A DNA stretch of 64,000 nucleotides from Stenotrophomonas maltophilia (GTDB taxonomy: Bacteria > Pseudomonadota > Gammaproteobacteria > Xanthomonadales > Xanthomonadaceae), in assembly GCF_900186865.1 (NCBI RefSeq), contig NZ_LT906480.1:886001-950000 (forward strand), written 5' to 3'. The notes under the pieces were generated by a model. The model made no database searches. It was not told where the DNA came from and worked only from the letters and a program-made list of their open reading frames with translations. Positions within the stretch are counted from its first letter, which is position 1, and every line of letters starts with the position of its first letter. The position numbers were made by a program, and so were the translations under genes. This document shows, piece by piece, positions 9,708 through 29,938 of this stretch.

Positions 9708-10724
9708 ATGAAACTGCGCCTGGCGCTGTCTGCGCTGCTGTCCCTGCCCATGCTTGCCCAGGCCGCACCGGCCGCTTCACCGCTGCTGGTCATCCACGGC
9801 GGCGCCGGTGTCGAGCGCAAGGACCTGTCGCCGGCCGAGGAAAAGGCCGCACGTGACGCGCTGCGGGCGGCACTGCTGAAGGGTCATGCGGAACTGGCGG
9901 CGGGGCGCCCCGCGCTGGCCGCAGTCACCGCCGCGATCACCGTGCTGGAGGACGATCCCACCTTCAACGCCGGCAAGGGCGCAGTGTTCACCCACGACGG
10001 CCACAACGAGCTGGATGCGGCGGTCATGGATGGCGCGAACCAGGCGGCGGGCGCGGTGGCGGGCGTGCAGCGGGTGCGCAACCCGATCCTGCTGGCGCAG
10101 ACCGTGATGCAGAAATCCCGCCACGTGATGATGGTCGGGCAGGGCGCCGAAGCCTTCGCGGCCGAGCAGGGCATTCCTCTGGTCGATCCCTCCTACTTCC
10201 GTACAGAGAAGCGCTGGCAGCAGCTGCAGCGCGCGCTGAAGGAAGAGGCCAGCGGCCAGGCGCATGCCGACCTGGAGACTGCAAAGCACTTCGGTACCGT
10301 TGGTGCGGTCGCATTGGACGCGCAGGGACATCTGGCCGCCGGCACCTCCACCGGGGGCATGACCAACAAGCGTTACGGCCGGGTCGGTGACTCGCCGATC
10401 ATCGGTGCCGGCACCTGGGCCGACGCACGCTGCGCGGTGTCCGGCACCGGGTGGGGCGAGTACTACATCCGCACTGCGGCCGCGCACGAGATCTGCGCGC
10501 GCATGCGCTACCAGGGGCAGAGCCCGGAGCAGGCCGGCAAGGGCGTGATCAACGAGACGATTCCGCAGATGGGCGGCGACGGCGGTGCGATCGTGCTCGG
10601 CGCAGACGGAAAAATGGCCACGCCGTTCAACACCCAGGGCATGTATCGGGGCTGGATCGGCGGCGACGGCGTCCCTCATGTCGCAATTTTCGCCAACGAG
10701 ACCCTGCCGGTTCCCGGGCAATAA
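9708..10724 (+). CDS. iaaA: Secreted isoaspartyl peptidase / L-asparaginase (Ntn hydrolase)
   Basis: 338 aa from ATG 9708; an N-terminal signal peptide (MKLRLALSALLSLPMLAQA) argues for this start over the open frame upstream. HGGAG (30-34) and FNAGKGAVF are signatures of plant-type asparaginases. The autocleavage site lies before Thr197 (HFG/TVGAVALD), giving alpha and beta chains with Thr as nucleophile, and GTSTGGMTNKRYGRVGD lines the active site. The enzyme removes beta-linked Asp residues from isoaspartyl dipeptides. Position after a cyanophycinase-like peptidase suggests a two-step pathway to free Asp and Arg (inference). Symbol by family. Confidence 0.9.
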   Translation: MKLRLALSALLSLPMLAQAAPAASPLLVIHGGAGVERKDLSPAEEKAARDALRAALLKGHAELAAGRPALAAVTAAITVLEDDPTFNAGKGAVFTHDGHNELDAAVMDGANQAAGAVAGVQRVRNPILLAQTVMQKSRHVMMVGQGAEAFAAEQGIPLVDPSYFRTEKRWQQLQRALKEEASGQAHADLETAKHFGTVGAVALDAQGHLAAGTSTGGMTNKRYGRVGDSPIIGAGTWADARCAVSGTGWGEYYIRTAAAHEICARMRYQGQSPEQAGKGVINETIPQMGGDGGAIVLGADGKMATPFNTQGMYRGWIGGDGVPHVAIFANETLPVPGQ

Positions 10725-10776
10725 CCTTGCGTATCAATGGGTTTGCGACAGCGTGTGAAAAAAATGGAAAAAAGCG

Positions 10777-10805
10777 TTGACAGCCCCCCGTCCCATCAGC
10801 AGAAT
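10777..10805 (+). promoter_or_regulatory. Sigma-70 promoter of the tRNA-tuf operon
   Basis: A perfect -35 TTGACA (10777-10782), a 17-bp spacer and -10 CAGAAT (10800-10805) lie 56 bp before tRNA-Tyr. The following GC-rich bases (AAGCGGC) look like a stringent-control discriminator, as expected for stable RNA genes. Confidence 0.75.
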
Positions 10806-10861
10806 AAGCGGCTCACCACCACACACCGCAACGCTTCGGCGGCAACGGAATGGGGTGGTAA

Positions 10862-10947
10862 GGAGGGATACCCAAGCGGCCAACGGGGGCAGACTGTAAA
10901 TCTGCTGGCTTACGCCTTCGGTGGTTCGAATCCACCTCCCTCCACCA
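10862..10947 (+). tRNA. tyrT: tRNA-Tyr (GTA)
   Basis: 86 nt including encoded CCA. Acceptor GGAGGGA pairs with TCCCTCC, the variable arm is long (class II), the anticodon loop CTGTAAA gives GTA, and the T arm contains GGTTCGAATCC. First gene of the tRNA-tuf transcript. Confidence 0.97.
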
Positions 10948-10971
10948 GTTTCACGTTGTGACATTCCCGGC

Positions 10972-11045
10972 GCGGGAGTAGTTCAATGGTAGAACCTCGG
11001 CCTTCCAAGCTGATGGTGCGGGTTCGATTCCCGTCTCCCGCTCCA
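10972..11045 (+). tRNA. glyT: tRNA-Gly (TCC)
   Basis: 74 nt including encoded CCA. Acceptor GCGGGAG pairs with CTCCCGC; the anticodon loop CTTCCAA gives TCC; the T arm is GGGTTCGATTCCC. It lies 24 nt after tRNA-Tyr. Confidence 0.97.
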
Positions 11046-11094
11046 TTGAATGAACTTTGAATATTATCGAGTTCATGTCATAATGCAAAACTCG

Positions 11095-11170
<76 letters not shown>

Positions 11171-11211
11171 TCTTAAGCATCACCTCTCAGACGAATTCGA
11201 GATAAGCAGCC

Positions 11212-12402
11212 ATGGCCAAGGGTAAGTTCGAGCGCACCAAGCCGCACGTCAACGTCGGCACCATCGGTCACGTCGACCACGGCAAGACCACGCTGACCGC
11301 CGCACTGACCAAGATCGGTGCCGAGCGCTTCGGTGGCGAGTTCAAGGACTACTCCTCGATCGACGCCGCTCCGGAAGAAAAGGCTCGTGGTATCACGATC
11401 TCGACCGCGCACGTCGAATACGAATCCCCGGTCCGTCACTACGCCCACGTCGATTGCCCGGGCCATGCTGACTACGTCAAGAACATGATCACCGGTGCCG
11501 CCCAGATGGATGGCGCGATCCTGGTGTGCTCGGCCGCTGACGGCCCGATGCCGCAGACCCGCGAGCACATCCTGCTGTCGCGTCAGGTCGGCGTGCCGTA
11601 CATCGTCGTGTTCCTGAACAAGGCCGACATGGTGGACGACGCCGAGCTGCTCGAGCTGGTCGAGATGGAAGTGCGCGAGCTGCTGAGCAAGTACGACTTC
11701 CCGGGCGACGACACCCCGATCATCGCTGGTTCGGCCCGTCTGGCGCTGGAAGGCGACCAGAGCGACATCGGCGTGCCGGCCATCCTGAAGCTGGTCGACG
11801 CCCTGGACAGCTGGATTCCGGAGCCGGAGCGCGCGATCGACAAGCCGTTCCTGATGCCGGTGGAAGACGTGTTCTCGATCTCGGGCCGCGGCACCGTGGT
11901 GACCGGTCGTATCGAGCGCGGCGTGATCAAGGTTGGCGACGAAATCGAAATCGTCGGCATCCGTCCGGTGCAGAAGACCACCGTGACCGGCGTTGAAATG
12001 TTCCGCAAGCTGCTGGACCAGGGTCAGGCAGGCGACAACGCTGGCCTGCTGCTGCGCGGCACCAAGCGTGACGACGTCGAGCGTGGCCAGGTCCTGGCCA
12101 AGCCGGGTTCGATCAAGCCGCACACCAAGTTCGAAGGCGAAGTCTACGTCCTGTCGAAGGACGAGGGCGGTCGTCACACCCCGTTCTTCAACGGCTACCG
12201 TCCGCAGTTCTACTTCCGCACCACCGACATCACCGGCGCAGCTGCTCTGCCGGAAGGCGTCGAAATGGTGATGCCGGGTGACAACGTCAAGATGGTCGTC
12301 ACCCTGATCAACCCGGTGGCAATGGACGAAGGCCTGCGCTTCGCCATCCGCGAAGGCGGCCGTACCGTCGGCGCCGGCGTGGTCTCGAAGATCATCGAGT
12401 AA
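11212..12402 (+). CDS. tuf: Elongation factor Tu, copy 1
   Basis: 396 aa GTPase that delivers aminoacyl-tRNA to the ribosomal A site. G1 is GHVDHGKT (19-26), G3 DCPGH, and G4 NKAD, with domains 2 and 3 complete ([14 protein letters not shown]-terminal VVSKIIE). It is cotranscribed with the three upstream tRNAs and followed by tRNA-Trp. The protein is identical to the second copy at 28734; by eye the genes differ at about eight synonymous sites while the flanks are unrelated, indicating gene conversion. Confidence 0.99.
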   Translation: MAKGKFERTKPHVNVGTIGHVDHGKTTLTAALTKIGAERFGGEFKDYSSIDAAPEEKARGITISTAHVEYESPVRHYAHVDCPGHADYVKNMITGAAQMDGAILVCSAADGPMPQTREHILLSRQVGVPYIVVFLNKADMVDDAELLELVEMEVRELLSKYDFPGDDTPIIAGSARLALEGDQSDIGVPAILKLVDALDSWIPEPERAIDKPFLMPVEDVFSISGRGTVVTGRIERGVIKVGDEIEIVGIRPVQKTTVTGVEMFRKLLDQGQAGDNAGLLLRGTKRDDVERGQVLAKPGSIKPHTKFEGEVYVLSKDEGGRHTPFFNGYRPQFYFRTTDITGAAALPEGVEMVMPGDNVKMVVTLINPVAMDEGLRFAIREGGRTVGAGVVSKIIE

Positions 12403-12505
12403 GCCTGCAGTACCGGTGGTTGCATAGCGCCGCCGGTTACGCGAATGGCGGGCCGGGAACCTCGGTCCGCCTTCGCCGTCTAAGGGAAGGCAAGTTTCAA
12501 CACGT

Positions 12506-12581
<76 letters not shown>

Positions 12582-12630
12582 TCTGCCCACCTTATCCAGC
12601 GGCCTGGGCCGCTAAAGCAGACACAGCCGG

Positions 12631-13044
12631 ATGAATAGCAAGATCGAACACTCCAAGGACAACTCCGCCAACGGCGGGGATATCGTCAAGTACGTCGCCG
12701 CATCGCTGCTGGTGCTGGCCGGTCTGTTCGTCTGGTTCTGGTTCTCCGCCGACTCCGGTCGCGCCACCCAGCTGGGTGCGTGGGCGGGTCAGCTGCGTGC
12801 GTTGGCGGTCGTGGTCGGTCTGGTTGGCGGTATCGGCGTGTTCATGCTGACCGGCAAGGGGCGCGACACCCGCGAATTCCTCTCCGAGTCGCGCTTCGAA
12901 CTGCGCAAGGTGGTCTGGCCGACGCGCCAGGAAGCCATCCGCATGACCTGGGTCGTGATGGTGGTGGTGACCATTCTCAGTCTGTTGCTGGGTGGGTTCG
13001 ATTACGTCATTCAGTGGCTGGTTCAGTTGTTCCTGAGCCGCTAA
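12631..13044 (+). CDS. secE: Preprotein translocase subunit SecE
   Basis: 137 aa inner-membrane protein that clamps SecY in the SecYEG channel. Three membrane segments are visible ([50 protein letters not shown]), the three-helix E. coli-like form. The conserved amphipathic stretch [17 protein letters not shown] precedes the last helix. nusG follows after 10 bp, with AAGGAG between them. Confidence 0.96.
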   Translation: MNSKIEHSKDNSANGGDIVKYVAASLLVLAGLFVWFWFSADSGRATQLGAWAGQLRALAVVVGLVGGIGVFMLTGKGRDTREFLSESRFELRKVVWPTRQEAIRMTWVVMVVVTILSLLLGGFDYVIQWLVQLFLSR

Positions 13045-13054
13045 GGAGAATTGC

Positions 13055-13615
13055 ATGAAGCGTTGGTACGTCGTTCACGCCTATTCGGGCTTCGAGAAGT
13101 CGGTGGCGCAGGCTCTGCGCGATCGCATCGTCCGTGACGGCATGGAAGAGCGCTTCGGCGATGTCCTGGTCCCGACCGAAGAAGTGGTCGAGATGCGCGC
13201 TGGCCAGAAGCGCCGCTCCGAGCGCAAGTTCTTCCCGGGTTACGTGCTGGTCCAGATCGAGACCCACGAAGAAGCCGGTATTCCGCGCATCGACAACGAA
13301 AGCTGGCACCTGGTCAAGGAAACCCCGCGCGTGATGGGCTTCATCGGCGGCACCGCCGACCGTCCGCTGCCGATTGCCGATTCCGAGGCCGAAGCCATCC
13401 TGAACCGCGTTCAGGAAGGTGTCGAGAAGCCGCGCCCGAAGGTGCTGTTCGAGCCGGGCCAGATGGTCCGCGTCACCGACGGCCCGTTCAACGATTTCAA
13501 TGGCGTCGTCGAAGAGGTCAACTACGAGAAGAGCCGTCTGCGCGTCTCGGTGCTGATCTTCGGTCGTGCCACTCCGGTCGAGCTCGAGTTCGGCCAGGTC
13601 GAAAAGGCCGTCTGA
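13055..13615 (+). CDS. nusG: Transcription termination/antitermination factor NusG
   Basis: 186 aa. The N-terminal NGN domain ([30 protein letters not shown]) binds RNA polymerase. The C-terminal KOW domain ([19 protein letters not shown], residues about 130-185) contacts Rho or ribosomal S10. ATG 13055 follows TAAGGAG. It forms an operon with secE and is separated from rplK by a SMAG pair and a hairpin. Confidence 0.98.
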   Translation: MKRWYVVHAYSGFEKSVAQALRDRIVRDGMEERFGDVLVPTEEVVEMRAGQKRRSERKFFPGYVLVQIETHEEAGIPRIDNESWHLVKETPRVMGFIGGTADRPLPIADSEAEAILNRVQEGVEKPRPKVLFEPGQMVRVTDGPFNDFNGVVEEVNYEKSRLRVSVLIFGRATPVELEFGQVEKAV

Positions 13616-13622
13616 TCCAGCT

Positions 13623-13675
13623 GTAGAGTCGAGCTTGCTCGACTTTGCTGATCGGTCGAGCAAGCTCGACTCTAC
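13623..13675. repeat. SMAG repeat pair between nusG and rplK
   Basis: Inverted pair: GTAGAGTCGAGCTTGCTCGAC (13623-13643) and the complementary copy ending CTAC at 13675. Each arm is itself a hairpin (GTCGAGC/GCTCGAC). It begins 7 bp after the nusG stop. Confidence 0.85.
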
Positions 13676-13684
13676 GGAACCAGG

Positions 13685-13707
13685 AACCGGGCCTTGCCCG
13701 GTTTCGT
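13685..13707 (+). terminator. Candidate terminator after nusG
   Basis: AACCGGGC pairs with GCCCGGTT around CTT, followed by TCGTCCGTTT. The U-tract is imperfect, so termination may be partial. Confidence 0.5.
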
Positions 13708-13745
13708 CCGTTTATATGCTGCTTCAGGCATGTGAAGAAAAAACC

Positions 13746-13754
13746 TGATATAGT
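13746..13754 (+). promoter_or_regulatory. Candidate extended -10 promoter for rplKA
   Basis: TGATATAGT: -10 TATAGT at 13749-13754 with a TG two bases upstream, followed by GC-rich bases. No good -35 is present at 17 bp. It would give an rplK leader of about 140 nt. Confidence 0.45.
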
Positions 13755-13901
13755 GCGCGGCTCCCCGCTGGGAAGCCAGCAGGACGAGGCCGCCGCAAAG
13801 TGGCCTTCAGCATGATTTCAAAACGCGATGCCGGGACGCGTGATTCCCGGTCCGATGGGGAGCCTGTTGTCGAAAGGCGCTAGCACCCGGAGAGTACTCA
13901 C

Positions 13902-14330
13902 ATGGCAAAGAAAGTTGTCGGTTACATCAAGCTGCAGGTGAAGGCCGGTCAGGCCAACCCCTCGCCGCCGGTCGGTCCTGCGCTGGGTCAGCGCGGTCTG
14001 AACATCATGGAATTCTGCAAGGCGTTCAACGCTGCCACGCAGAAGCTCGAGCCGGGTCTGCCGGTTCCGGTGATCATCACGGCCTACTCGGACCGTACGT
14101 TCACCTTCATCACCAAGAGCACCCCGGCCACCACCCTGCTGAAGAAGGCCGCTGGCATCTCGTCGGGCTCCAAGCGCCCGAACACCGAGAAGGTCGGCAA
14201 GGTCACCCGTAAGCAGCTGGAAGAGATCGCCAAGGCGAAGGAACCGGATCTGACTGCCGCCGATCTGGACGCCGCCGTGCGTACCATCGCTGGCTCTGCC
14301 CGTTCCATGGGCCTCGTGGTGGAGGGTTAA
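13902..14330 (+). CDS. rplK: 50S ribosomal protein L11
   Basis: 142 aa, full length. N-terminal domain [32 protein letters not shown] carries the Pro-rich segment bound by thiostrepton-type ligands; the C-terminal domain binds the 23S GTPase-centre RNA. It is the first gene of rplKA, 4 bp before rplA. CGGAGAG precedes the start. Confidence 0.99.
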   Translation: MAKKVVGYIKLQVKAGQANPSPPVGPALGQRGLNIMEFCKAFNAATQKLEPGLPVPVIITAYSDRTFTFITKSTPATTLLKKAAGISSGSKRPNTEKVGKVTRKQLEEIAKAKEPDLTAADLDAAVRTIAGSARSMGLVVEG

Positions 14331-14334
14331 TAAG

Positions 14335-15033
14335 ATGGCACAGACCAAGCGTGAGAAGGCCATCAAGGCCGCCGTCGTTCCGGGCAAGGCATACGCCTTC
14401 GAGGACGCGATCAACATCCTGAAGAGCGCCACCAAGGCCAAGTTCGTCGAGTCGATCGACGTCGCTGTGCGCCTGGGCGTCGATGCGAAGAAGTCCGACC
14501 AGCAGGTCCGTGGCTCCACCGTGCTGCCGGCCGGTACCGGCAAGTCGGTCCGCGTCGCCGTGTTCGCTCCGGCCGGTGCCAAGGCTGATGAAGCCCTGGC
14601 CGCTGGCGCCGAAGCCGTCGGTATGGATGATCTGGCCGAGAAGATGCAGGCCGGCGATCTGAACTACGACGTCGTCATCGCGACCCCGGACGCCATGCGC
14701 GTCGTCGGTAAGCTGGGCACCGTGCTGGGCCCGCGCGGCCTGATGCCGAACCCGAAGGTCGGCACCGTTTCCCCGAACCCGGGTGAAGCCGTGAAGAACG
14801 CCAAGTCGGGTCAGGTCCGTTACCGCACCGACAAGGCCGGCATCATCCACTGCACCATCGGCAAGGCCGACTTCGCCGAAGACGCGCTGAAGTCGAACCT
14901 GACCGCGCTGCTGCTGGACCTGATCAAGGCCAAGCCGGCCACCTCGAAGGGCACCTACCTGCAGAAGGTTTCGGTCAGCTCGACGATGGGCCCGGGCGTC
15001 ACCGTCGACCAGTCGTCGCTGACCCTGAAGTAA
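14335..15033 (+). CDS. rplA: 50S ribosomal protein L1
   Basis: 232 aa, full length, with the L1 stalk signature ([21 protein letters not shown]). It binds 23S rRNA at the L1 stalk and in many bacteria represses its own rplKA mRNA. Its stop is followed by a strong hairpin (about 15042-15072). Confidence 0.99.
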   Translation: MAQTKREKAIKAAVVPGKAYAFEDAINILKSATKAKFVESIDVAVRLGVDAKKSDQQVRGSTVLPAGTGKSVRVAVFAPAGAKADEALAAGAEAVGMDDLAEKMQAGDLNYDVVIATPDAMRVVGKLGTVLGPRGLMPNPKVGTVSPNPGEAVKNAKSGQVRYRTDKAGIIHCTIGKADFAEDALKSNLTALLLDLIKAKPATSKGTYLQKVSVSSTMGPGVTVDQSSLTLK

Positions 15034-15416
15034 TTGTTTCAAGCGGTCACGGTACCTTCGGTGCCGTGACCGTGACATTTGAAGGCATCGTTGGCAGTGC
15101 ATCGCCCGCGGTAGCCGTCAAAGACCGCAGGCGCGGTCGTGGCAATACCGGCGACGGGCACGGAAGCTCGATCTGGCAAGGAGTCGCCGCCGGAGCAGTC
15201 ATGAGCGCTTAATCGATTCCCCGGAATCACCCTGCGTAGATGGTGCCCTTCTGGAGTTTTTCTGGTTCACGCACGTCTGGGATTTCCCTGATTGCCTCCA
15301 GGTCTGGAACGGCCCACCCCCGGAACATCATCCCGATGTTCCCGGCGTCCAGGACGGATGCCGCACAGGACCGCACACGGCAGGAGCCGTAAGCGGAGTT
15401 CAATAGGAGGAGTGCA
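15034..15416 (+). promoter_or_regulatory. rplA-rplJ intergenic region with candidate L10 leader
   Basis: 383 bp without a gene. It opens with a hairpin (GGTCACGGTACC, loop TTC, GGTGCCGTGACC). The last 200 bp have the position of the conserved L10 leader, where the L10(L12)4 complex represses rplJL translation; I infer this from position and have not matched a consensus. AGGAGGAG directly precedes rplJ. No clear promoter was seen. Confidence 0.5.
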
Positions 15417-15953
15417 ATGGCTCTCAATCTGTCCCAGAAGCAAGAAGTAGTCGCCGAGCTGGCAGACGTCGCCGCCAAGGCCCACTCCTTGATCGCAGCC
15501 GAATACGCTGGCACCACGGTCGCCCAGATGACCGCGATGCGCAAGCAGGCTCGTGAAACCGGTGTTTTCTTGAAGGTTGTCAAGAACACCCTGGCTTCGC
15601 GCGCCGTTGAAGGCACCGAGTTCGCAGTCGCCCAGGACCAGATGGTTGGTCCGCTGCTGTACGCGTTCTCGCTCGAGGAGCCCGGCGCTGCCGGTCGCCT
15701 GATCAAGGAAGCCGCCAAGGGCAACGACAAGCTGAAGGCTAAGGTCGTCGCCATCGGTGGCGAAGTGTTCCCGGCAAGCCACGTCGACGTGCTGGCCTCG
15801 CTGCCGACCCGCGACCAGGCCCTGGCCATGCTGGCCCGCGTCCTGACCGAGCCGGTCACGATGTTTGCCCGCGCCATCAAGGCCGTTGGCGAGAAGCAGG
15901 GTGGTGGCGACGTCGCCGCCGACGCTGCCGAACCGGCCGCCGAGACCGCCTGA
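15417..15953 (+). CDS. rplJ: 50S ribosomal protein L10
   Basis: 178 aa. N-terminal RNA-binding domain ([36 protein letters not shown]) and a C-terminal helix that anchors L7/L12 dimers. A low-complexity Ala/Glu-rich tail ([13 protein letters not shown]) extends beyond the E. coli protein (165 aa). Cotranscribed with rplL. Confidence 0.98.
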
Positions 15954-16016
15954 GTTTCGACTTACCGTGGTTCCTGACGGAACCTCAACCCAGAAAATCA
16001 TCCAAAGGTATTAATC

Positions 16017-16385
16017 ATGTCCCTTACCAACGAACAGATCGTCGACGCCATCGCCGAGAAGTCCCTGATGGAAGTGATGGAGCTGGTCAAGGCCATCGAA
16101 GAGAAGTTCGGCGTCTCCGCCGCTGCTCCGGTTGCCGTGGCTGCTGCCGCTGGCCCGGCCGCTGCTGTTGAAGAGCAGACCGAGTTCACCGTCACCCTGA
16201 AGTCGGCCGGCGACAAGAAGGTCGAAGTCATCAAGGCCGTCCGCGCCATCACCGGCCTGGGCCTGAAGGAAGCGAAGGACCTGGCCGAAGCCGGTGGCGT
16301 CCTGAAGGAAGGCGCTTCGAAGGAAGACGCCGAGAAGATGAAGAAGGACCTGGAAGCTGCTGGCGCGACTGTCGAAGTCAAGTAA
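16017..16385 (+). CDS. rplL: 50S ribosomal protein L7/L12
   Basis: 122 aa. N-terminal dimerisation helix ([20 protein letters not shown]), an Ala-rich hinge (about 37-55) and the C-terminal factor-binding domain ([21 protein letters not shown]). Recruits translational GTPases to the stalk. Last gene before the 363-bp rplL-rpoB spacer. Confidence 0.99.
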   Translation: MSLTNEQIVDAIAEKSLMEVMELVKAIEEKFGVSAAAPVAVAAAAGPAAAVEEQTEFTVTLKSAGDKKVEVIKAVRAITGLGLKEAKDLAEAGGVLKEGASKEDAEKMKKDLEAAGATVEVK

Positions 16386-16428
16386 GCAGTTACCTTGCAT
16401 CGTCACCGATTCACGGCGATGCAGCCAA

Positions 16429-16455
16429 GGCTGGGGGCGTAAGCCCCCGGCCTTT
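16429..16455 (+). terminator. Partial terminator (attenuator) after rplL
   Basis: GGCTGGGGGC pairs with GCCCCCGGCC around GTAA, followed by only three T. The position between rplL and rpoB matches the known E. coli attenuator that sets the ratio of ribosomal protein to RNA polymerase synthesis. Confidence 0.6.
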
Positions 16456-16474
16456 GGTCGTTGTTGCGGTGTCG

Positions 16475-16531
16475 GTAGGGTCGACTGTTGGTCGACTGCT
16501 GTGAAGGAAGTCGACTAACAGTCGACTCTAC
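16475..16531. repeat. SMAG repeat pair in the rplL-rpoB spacer
   Basis: GTAGGGTCGACTGTTGGTCGAC from 16475 and an inverted copy ending GTCGACTCTAC at 16531. Both arms fold as GTCGAC hairpins. Confidence 0.85.
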
Positions 16532-16628
16532 CGTTTCAAATGCAGCAAAAAGCCCAACACGGGCTGCAGTCAAACCCCGCCGGCCAGCGCAGTGCGCGGC
16601 AGCAGGGGCGTGGTAGCAGACGAGTTGG

Positions 16629-16687
16629 CAGTTGGAAGTAGCGGGAGAAGGCGTGCTGGTGCCGGCAATACCAGCGACTTCCAACTG
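16629..16687 (+). promoter_or_regulatory. Long stem-loop in the rpoB leader
   Basis: CAGTTGGAAGT (16629-16639) pairs perfectly with ACTTCCAACTG (16677-16687), enclosing a 37-nt loop with its own short pairings. E. coli has an RNase III cleavage hairpin at this place in the transcript; a similar role is inferred. The rest of the spacer shows no gene. Confidence 0.5.
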
Positions 16688-16748
16688 ACAATTTCAAGTT
16701 CCCTTCGGATCGTGGGCGCACGATCCGCACAACAAGGTGGAAGACCTC

Positions 16749-20903
<4,155 letters not shown>

Positions 20904-20992
20904 TCCATGCCGGCGCGGCGGTCAACGCCGCCGCGCCGCTGGCAGTGAACTGAAAGCCCATCGACACAGCATTCCTCCTTCTGGAGAACACC

Positions 20993-25213
<4,221 letters not shown>

Positions 25214-25251
25214 AACACGGGTCCGGCCTCAGGGCCGGACCACCCGGGCGG

Positions 25252-25306
25252 GTAGAGTCGACTGTCAGTCGACTGCTATCGAGAGTCGACTGACAGTCGA
25301 CTCTAC
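25252..25306. repeat. SMAG repeat pair between rpoC and rpsL
   Basis: GTAGAGTCGACTGTCAGTCGAC from 25252 and an almost exact inverted copy ending CTAC at 25306. A separate GTCCGGCC-TCA-GGCCGGAC hairpin (25221-25240) lies between it and the rpoC stop; it lacks a T-run. Confidence 0.85.
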
Positions 25307-25416
25307 CGGTGCAGGGCAGGGTGGACCGCTTGCGGTTCACCCCGCCAACCTGAACGGGGTACATGGAGGCCCCCCAGTAACGTTCCGGGATCAGGAACGG
25401 GCTTGACAGGAGGCGT

Positions 25417-25446
25417 TTGACTGCTTTCCTGGCAGGTTGCTACAAT
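25417..25446 (+). promoter_or_regulatory. Sigma-70 promoter of the str operon
   Basis: -35 TTGACT (25417-25422), 18-bp spacer, -10 TACAAT (25441-25446). A second -35-like TTGACA lies at 25403. Transcription would start about 85 nt before rpsL. Confidence 0.8.
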
Positions 25447-25456
25447 CGTCTGTCTC

Positions 25457-25517
25457 AGCAGGCCAGAATTTTGGCCTGCTTTAACATTTCCGCATCTCTG
25501 GCCGGATTTTCCGGCCA
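25457..25517 (+). promoter_or_regulatory. Tandem hairpins in the rpsL leader
   Basis: AGCAGGCCA/TTGGCCTGCT (25457-25480), followed by TTAACATTT, and TGGCCGG/CCGGCCA (25499-25517). They lie between the promoter and rpsL. The first resembles a weak terminator, so attenuation is possible; no function is proven. Confidence 0.5.
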
Positions 25518-25537
25518 CCAATCAGAAGAACCTACTG

Positions 25538-25912
25538 ATGGCGACGATCAACCAGCTGGTCCGCAAGCCGCGGCAAGCGACCACCTACAAGAGTGCCTCG
25601 CCGGCGCTCGACAAGTGCCCGCAGCGCCGTGGCGTCTGCACCCGTGTCTACACCACCACCCCGAAGAAGCCGAACTCGGCTCTGCGCAAGGTTGCCAAGG
25701 TCCGCCTGACCAACCAGGAAGAAGTGATTTCCTACATCGGTGGTGAAGGCCACAACCTGCAGGAGCACTCCGTGGTCCTGATCCGCGGCGGTCGCGTCAA
25801 GGACCTGCCGGGTGTGCGTTACCACACCGTTCGTGGCTCGCTCGACGCCGCCGGCGTTGCCAAGCGTCGCCAGGCCCGTTCCAAGTACGGCGCCAAGCGT
25901 CCGAAGGCATAA
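25538..25912 (+). CDS. rpsL: 30S ribosomal protein S12
   Basis: 124 aa decoding-centre protein. The loop [12 protein letters not shown] carries the Lys equivalent to E. coli Lys42 (often numbered 43), and the second loop [12 protein letters not shown] the Lys87/88 equivalent, both wild-type for streptomycin sensitivity. First gene of rpsL-rpsG-fusA-tuf. Confidence 0.99.
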
Positions 25913-25924
25913 GGAGAGAGCACT

Positions 25925-26398
25925 ATGTCGCGTAAGGGTAATACTCCGCAGCGTTCCGTCCTGCCCGATCCGAAGCACGGAAGCGAAACCATCGCCCGCT
26001 TCATCAACATGGTCATGCAGAGCGGCAAGAAGTCCGTCGCCGAAAAGATCGTGTACGGCGCCATGGACGTGATCACCGAGAAGAACAGCAGCGCCAACGC
26101 CATTGAACTGGTGCAGAAGGCTCTGGACAACGTCGCTCCGGCGGTCGAAGTCAAGTCGCGCCGCGTCGGTGGTGCCACCTACCAGGTGCCGGTCGAAGTG
26201 CGTTCGTCGCGCAAGATGGCCCTGGCCATGCGCTGGCTGATCGACTCCGCGCGCAAGCGTGGCGAGAACACCATGCCGAAGAAGCTGGCTGCTGAACTGA
26301 TCGACGCCTCGGAAAACCGTGGCGGCGCCATCAAGAAGCGCGAAGAAACCCACCGCATGGCCGAAGCCAACAAGGCATTCGCCCACTACCGCTGGTGA
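25925..26398 (+). CDS. rpsG: 30S ribosomal protein S7
   Basis: 157 aa ([21 protein letters not shown] start; VVRVRS-like core [18 protein letters not shown]). Initiates 3' domain assembly of 16S rRNA and is the str-operon repressor in E. coli. AAGGAGAG precedes the start. The 141 bp to fusA contain a GGCAGCACC...GGTGCGTGCTGCC stem-loop. Confidence 0.98.
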   Translation: MSRKGNTPQRSVLPDPKHGSETIARFINMVMQSGKKSVAEKIVYGAMDVITEKNSSANAIELVQKALDNVAPAVEVKSRRVGGATYQVPVEVRSSRKMALAMRWLIDSARKRGENTMPKKLAAELIDASENRGGAIKKREETHRMAEANKAFAHYRW

Positions 26399-26539
26399 GT
26401 TTGACGGCCTTGTAAAACAGGCAGGGCAGCACCACTTCGGTGCGTGCTGCCTCGCGGTCCCAGAAGGGCTGCGCCAATCCGAAGGCCGCCGAAAGGCGGC
26501 GTTCGGCCATCCGAAATCCAAGAAATCTGAGAGGCTCCC

Positions 26540-28681
<2,142 letters not shown>

Positions 28682-28733
28682 GCCTCGCTCAGCCTCTCTT
28701 GAAACCACTTACGAACAATCAAGGTATAGAACA

Positions 28734-29924
28734 ATGGCAAAGGGTAAGTTCGAGCGCACCAAGCCGCACGTCAACGTCGGCACCATCGGTCACGTCGATC
28801 ACGGCAAGACCACGCTGACCGCCGCACTGACCAAGATCGGTGCCGAGCGCTTCGGTGGCGAGTTCAAGGATTACTCCTCGATCGACGCCGCTCCGGAAGA
28901 AAAGGCGCGTGGCATCACGATCTCGACCGCGCACGTCGAATACGAATCCCCGGTCCGTCACTACGCCCACGTCGATTGCCCGGGCCATGCTGACTACGTC
29001 AAGAACATGATCACCGGTGCCGCCCAGATGGACGGCGCGATCCTGGTGTGCTCGGCCGCTGACGGCCCGATGCCGCAGACCCGCGAGCACATCCTGCTGT
29101 CGCGTCAGGTCGGCGTGCCGTACATCGTCGTGTTCCTGAACAAGGCCGACATGGTGGACGATGCCGAGCTGCTCGAGCTGGTCGAGATGGAAGTGCGCGA
29201 GCTGCTGAGCAAGTACGACTTCCCGGGCGACGACACCCCGATCATCGCTGGTTCGGCCCGTCTGGCGCTGGAAGGCGACCAGAGCGACATCGGCGTGCCG
29301 GCCATCCTGAAGCTGGTCGACGCCCTGGACAGCTGGATTCCGGAGCCGGAGCGCGCGATCGACAAGCCGTTCCTGATGCCGGTGGAAGACGTGTTCTCGA
29401 TCTCGGGCCGCGGCACCGTGGTGACCGGTCGTATCGAGCGCGGCGTGATCAAGGTTGGCGACGAAATCGAAATCGTCGGCATCCGTCCGGTGCAGAAGAC
29501 CACCGTGACCGGCGTTGAAATGTTCCGCAAGCTGCTGGACCAGGGTCAGGCAGGCGACAACGCTGGCCTGCTGCTGCGCGGCACCAAGCGTGACGACGTC
29601 GAGCGTGGCCAGGTCCTGGCCAAGCCGGGTTCGATCAAGCCGCACACCAAGTTCGAAGGCGAAGTCTACGTCCTGTCGAAGGACGAGGGCGGCCGTCACA
29701 CCCCGTTCTTCAACGGCTACCGTCCGCAGTTCTACTTCCGCACCACCGACATCACCGGCGCAGCTGCTCTGCCGGAAGGCGTCGAAATGGTGATGCCGGG
29801 TGACAACGTCAAGATGGTCGTCACCCTGATCAACCCGGTGGCAATGGACGAAGGCCTGCGCTTCGCCATCCGCGAAGGCGGCCGTACCGTCGGCGCCGGC
29901 GTGGTCTCGAAGATCATCGAGTAA
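28734..29924 (+). CDS. tuf: Elongation factor Tu, copy 2
   Basis: 396 aa, identical in protein sequence to the copy at 11212. It ends the str operon (tufA position). By eye only about eight synonymous nucleotide differences separate the two copies, and identity stops sharply at start and stop codons. The two form 1.19-kb direct repeats 17.5 kb apart enclosing rpoBC. Confidence 0.99.
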   Translation: MAKGKFERTKPHVNVGTIGHVDHGKTTLTAALTKIGAERFGGEFKDYSSIDAAPEEKARGITISTAHVEYESPVRHYAHVDCPGHADYVKNMITGAAQMDGAILVCSAADGPMPQTREHILLSRQVGVPYIVVFLNKADMVDDAELLELVEMEVRELLSKYDFPGDDTPIIAGSARLALEGDQSDIGVPAILKLVDALDSWIPEPERAIDKPFLMPVEDVFSISGRGTVVTGRIERGVIKVGDEIEIVGIRPVQKTTVTGVEMFRKLLDQGQAGDNAGLLLRGTKRDDVERGQVLAKPGSIKPHTKFEGEVYVLSKDEGGRHTPFFNGYRPQFYFRTTDITGAAALPEGVEMVMPGDNVKMVVTLINPVAMDEGLRFAIREGGRTVGAGVVSKIIE

Positions 29925-29938
29925 TCTGGTAGTATCTG

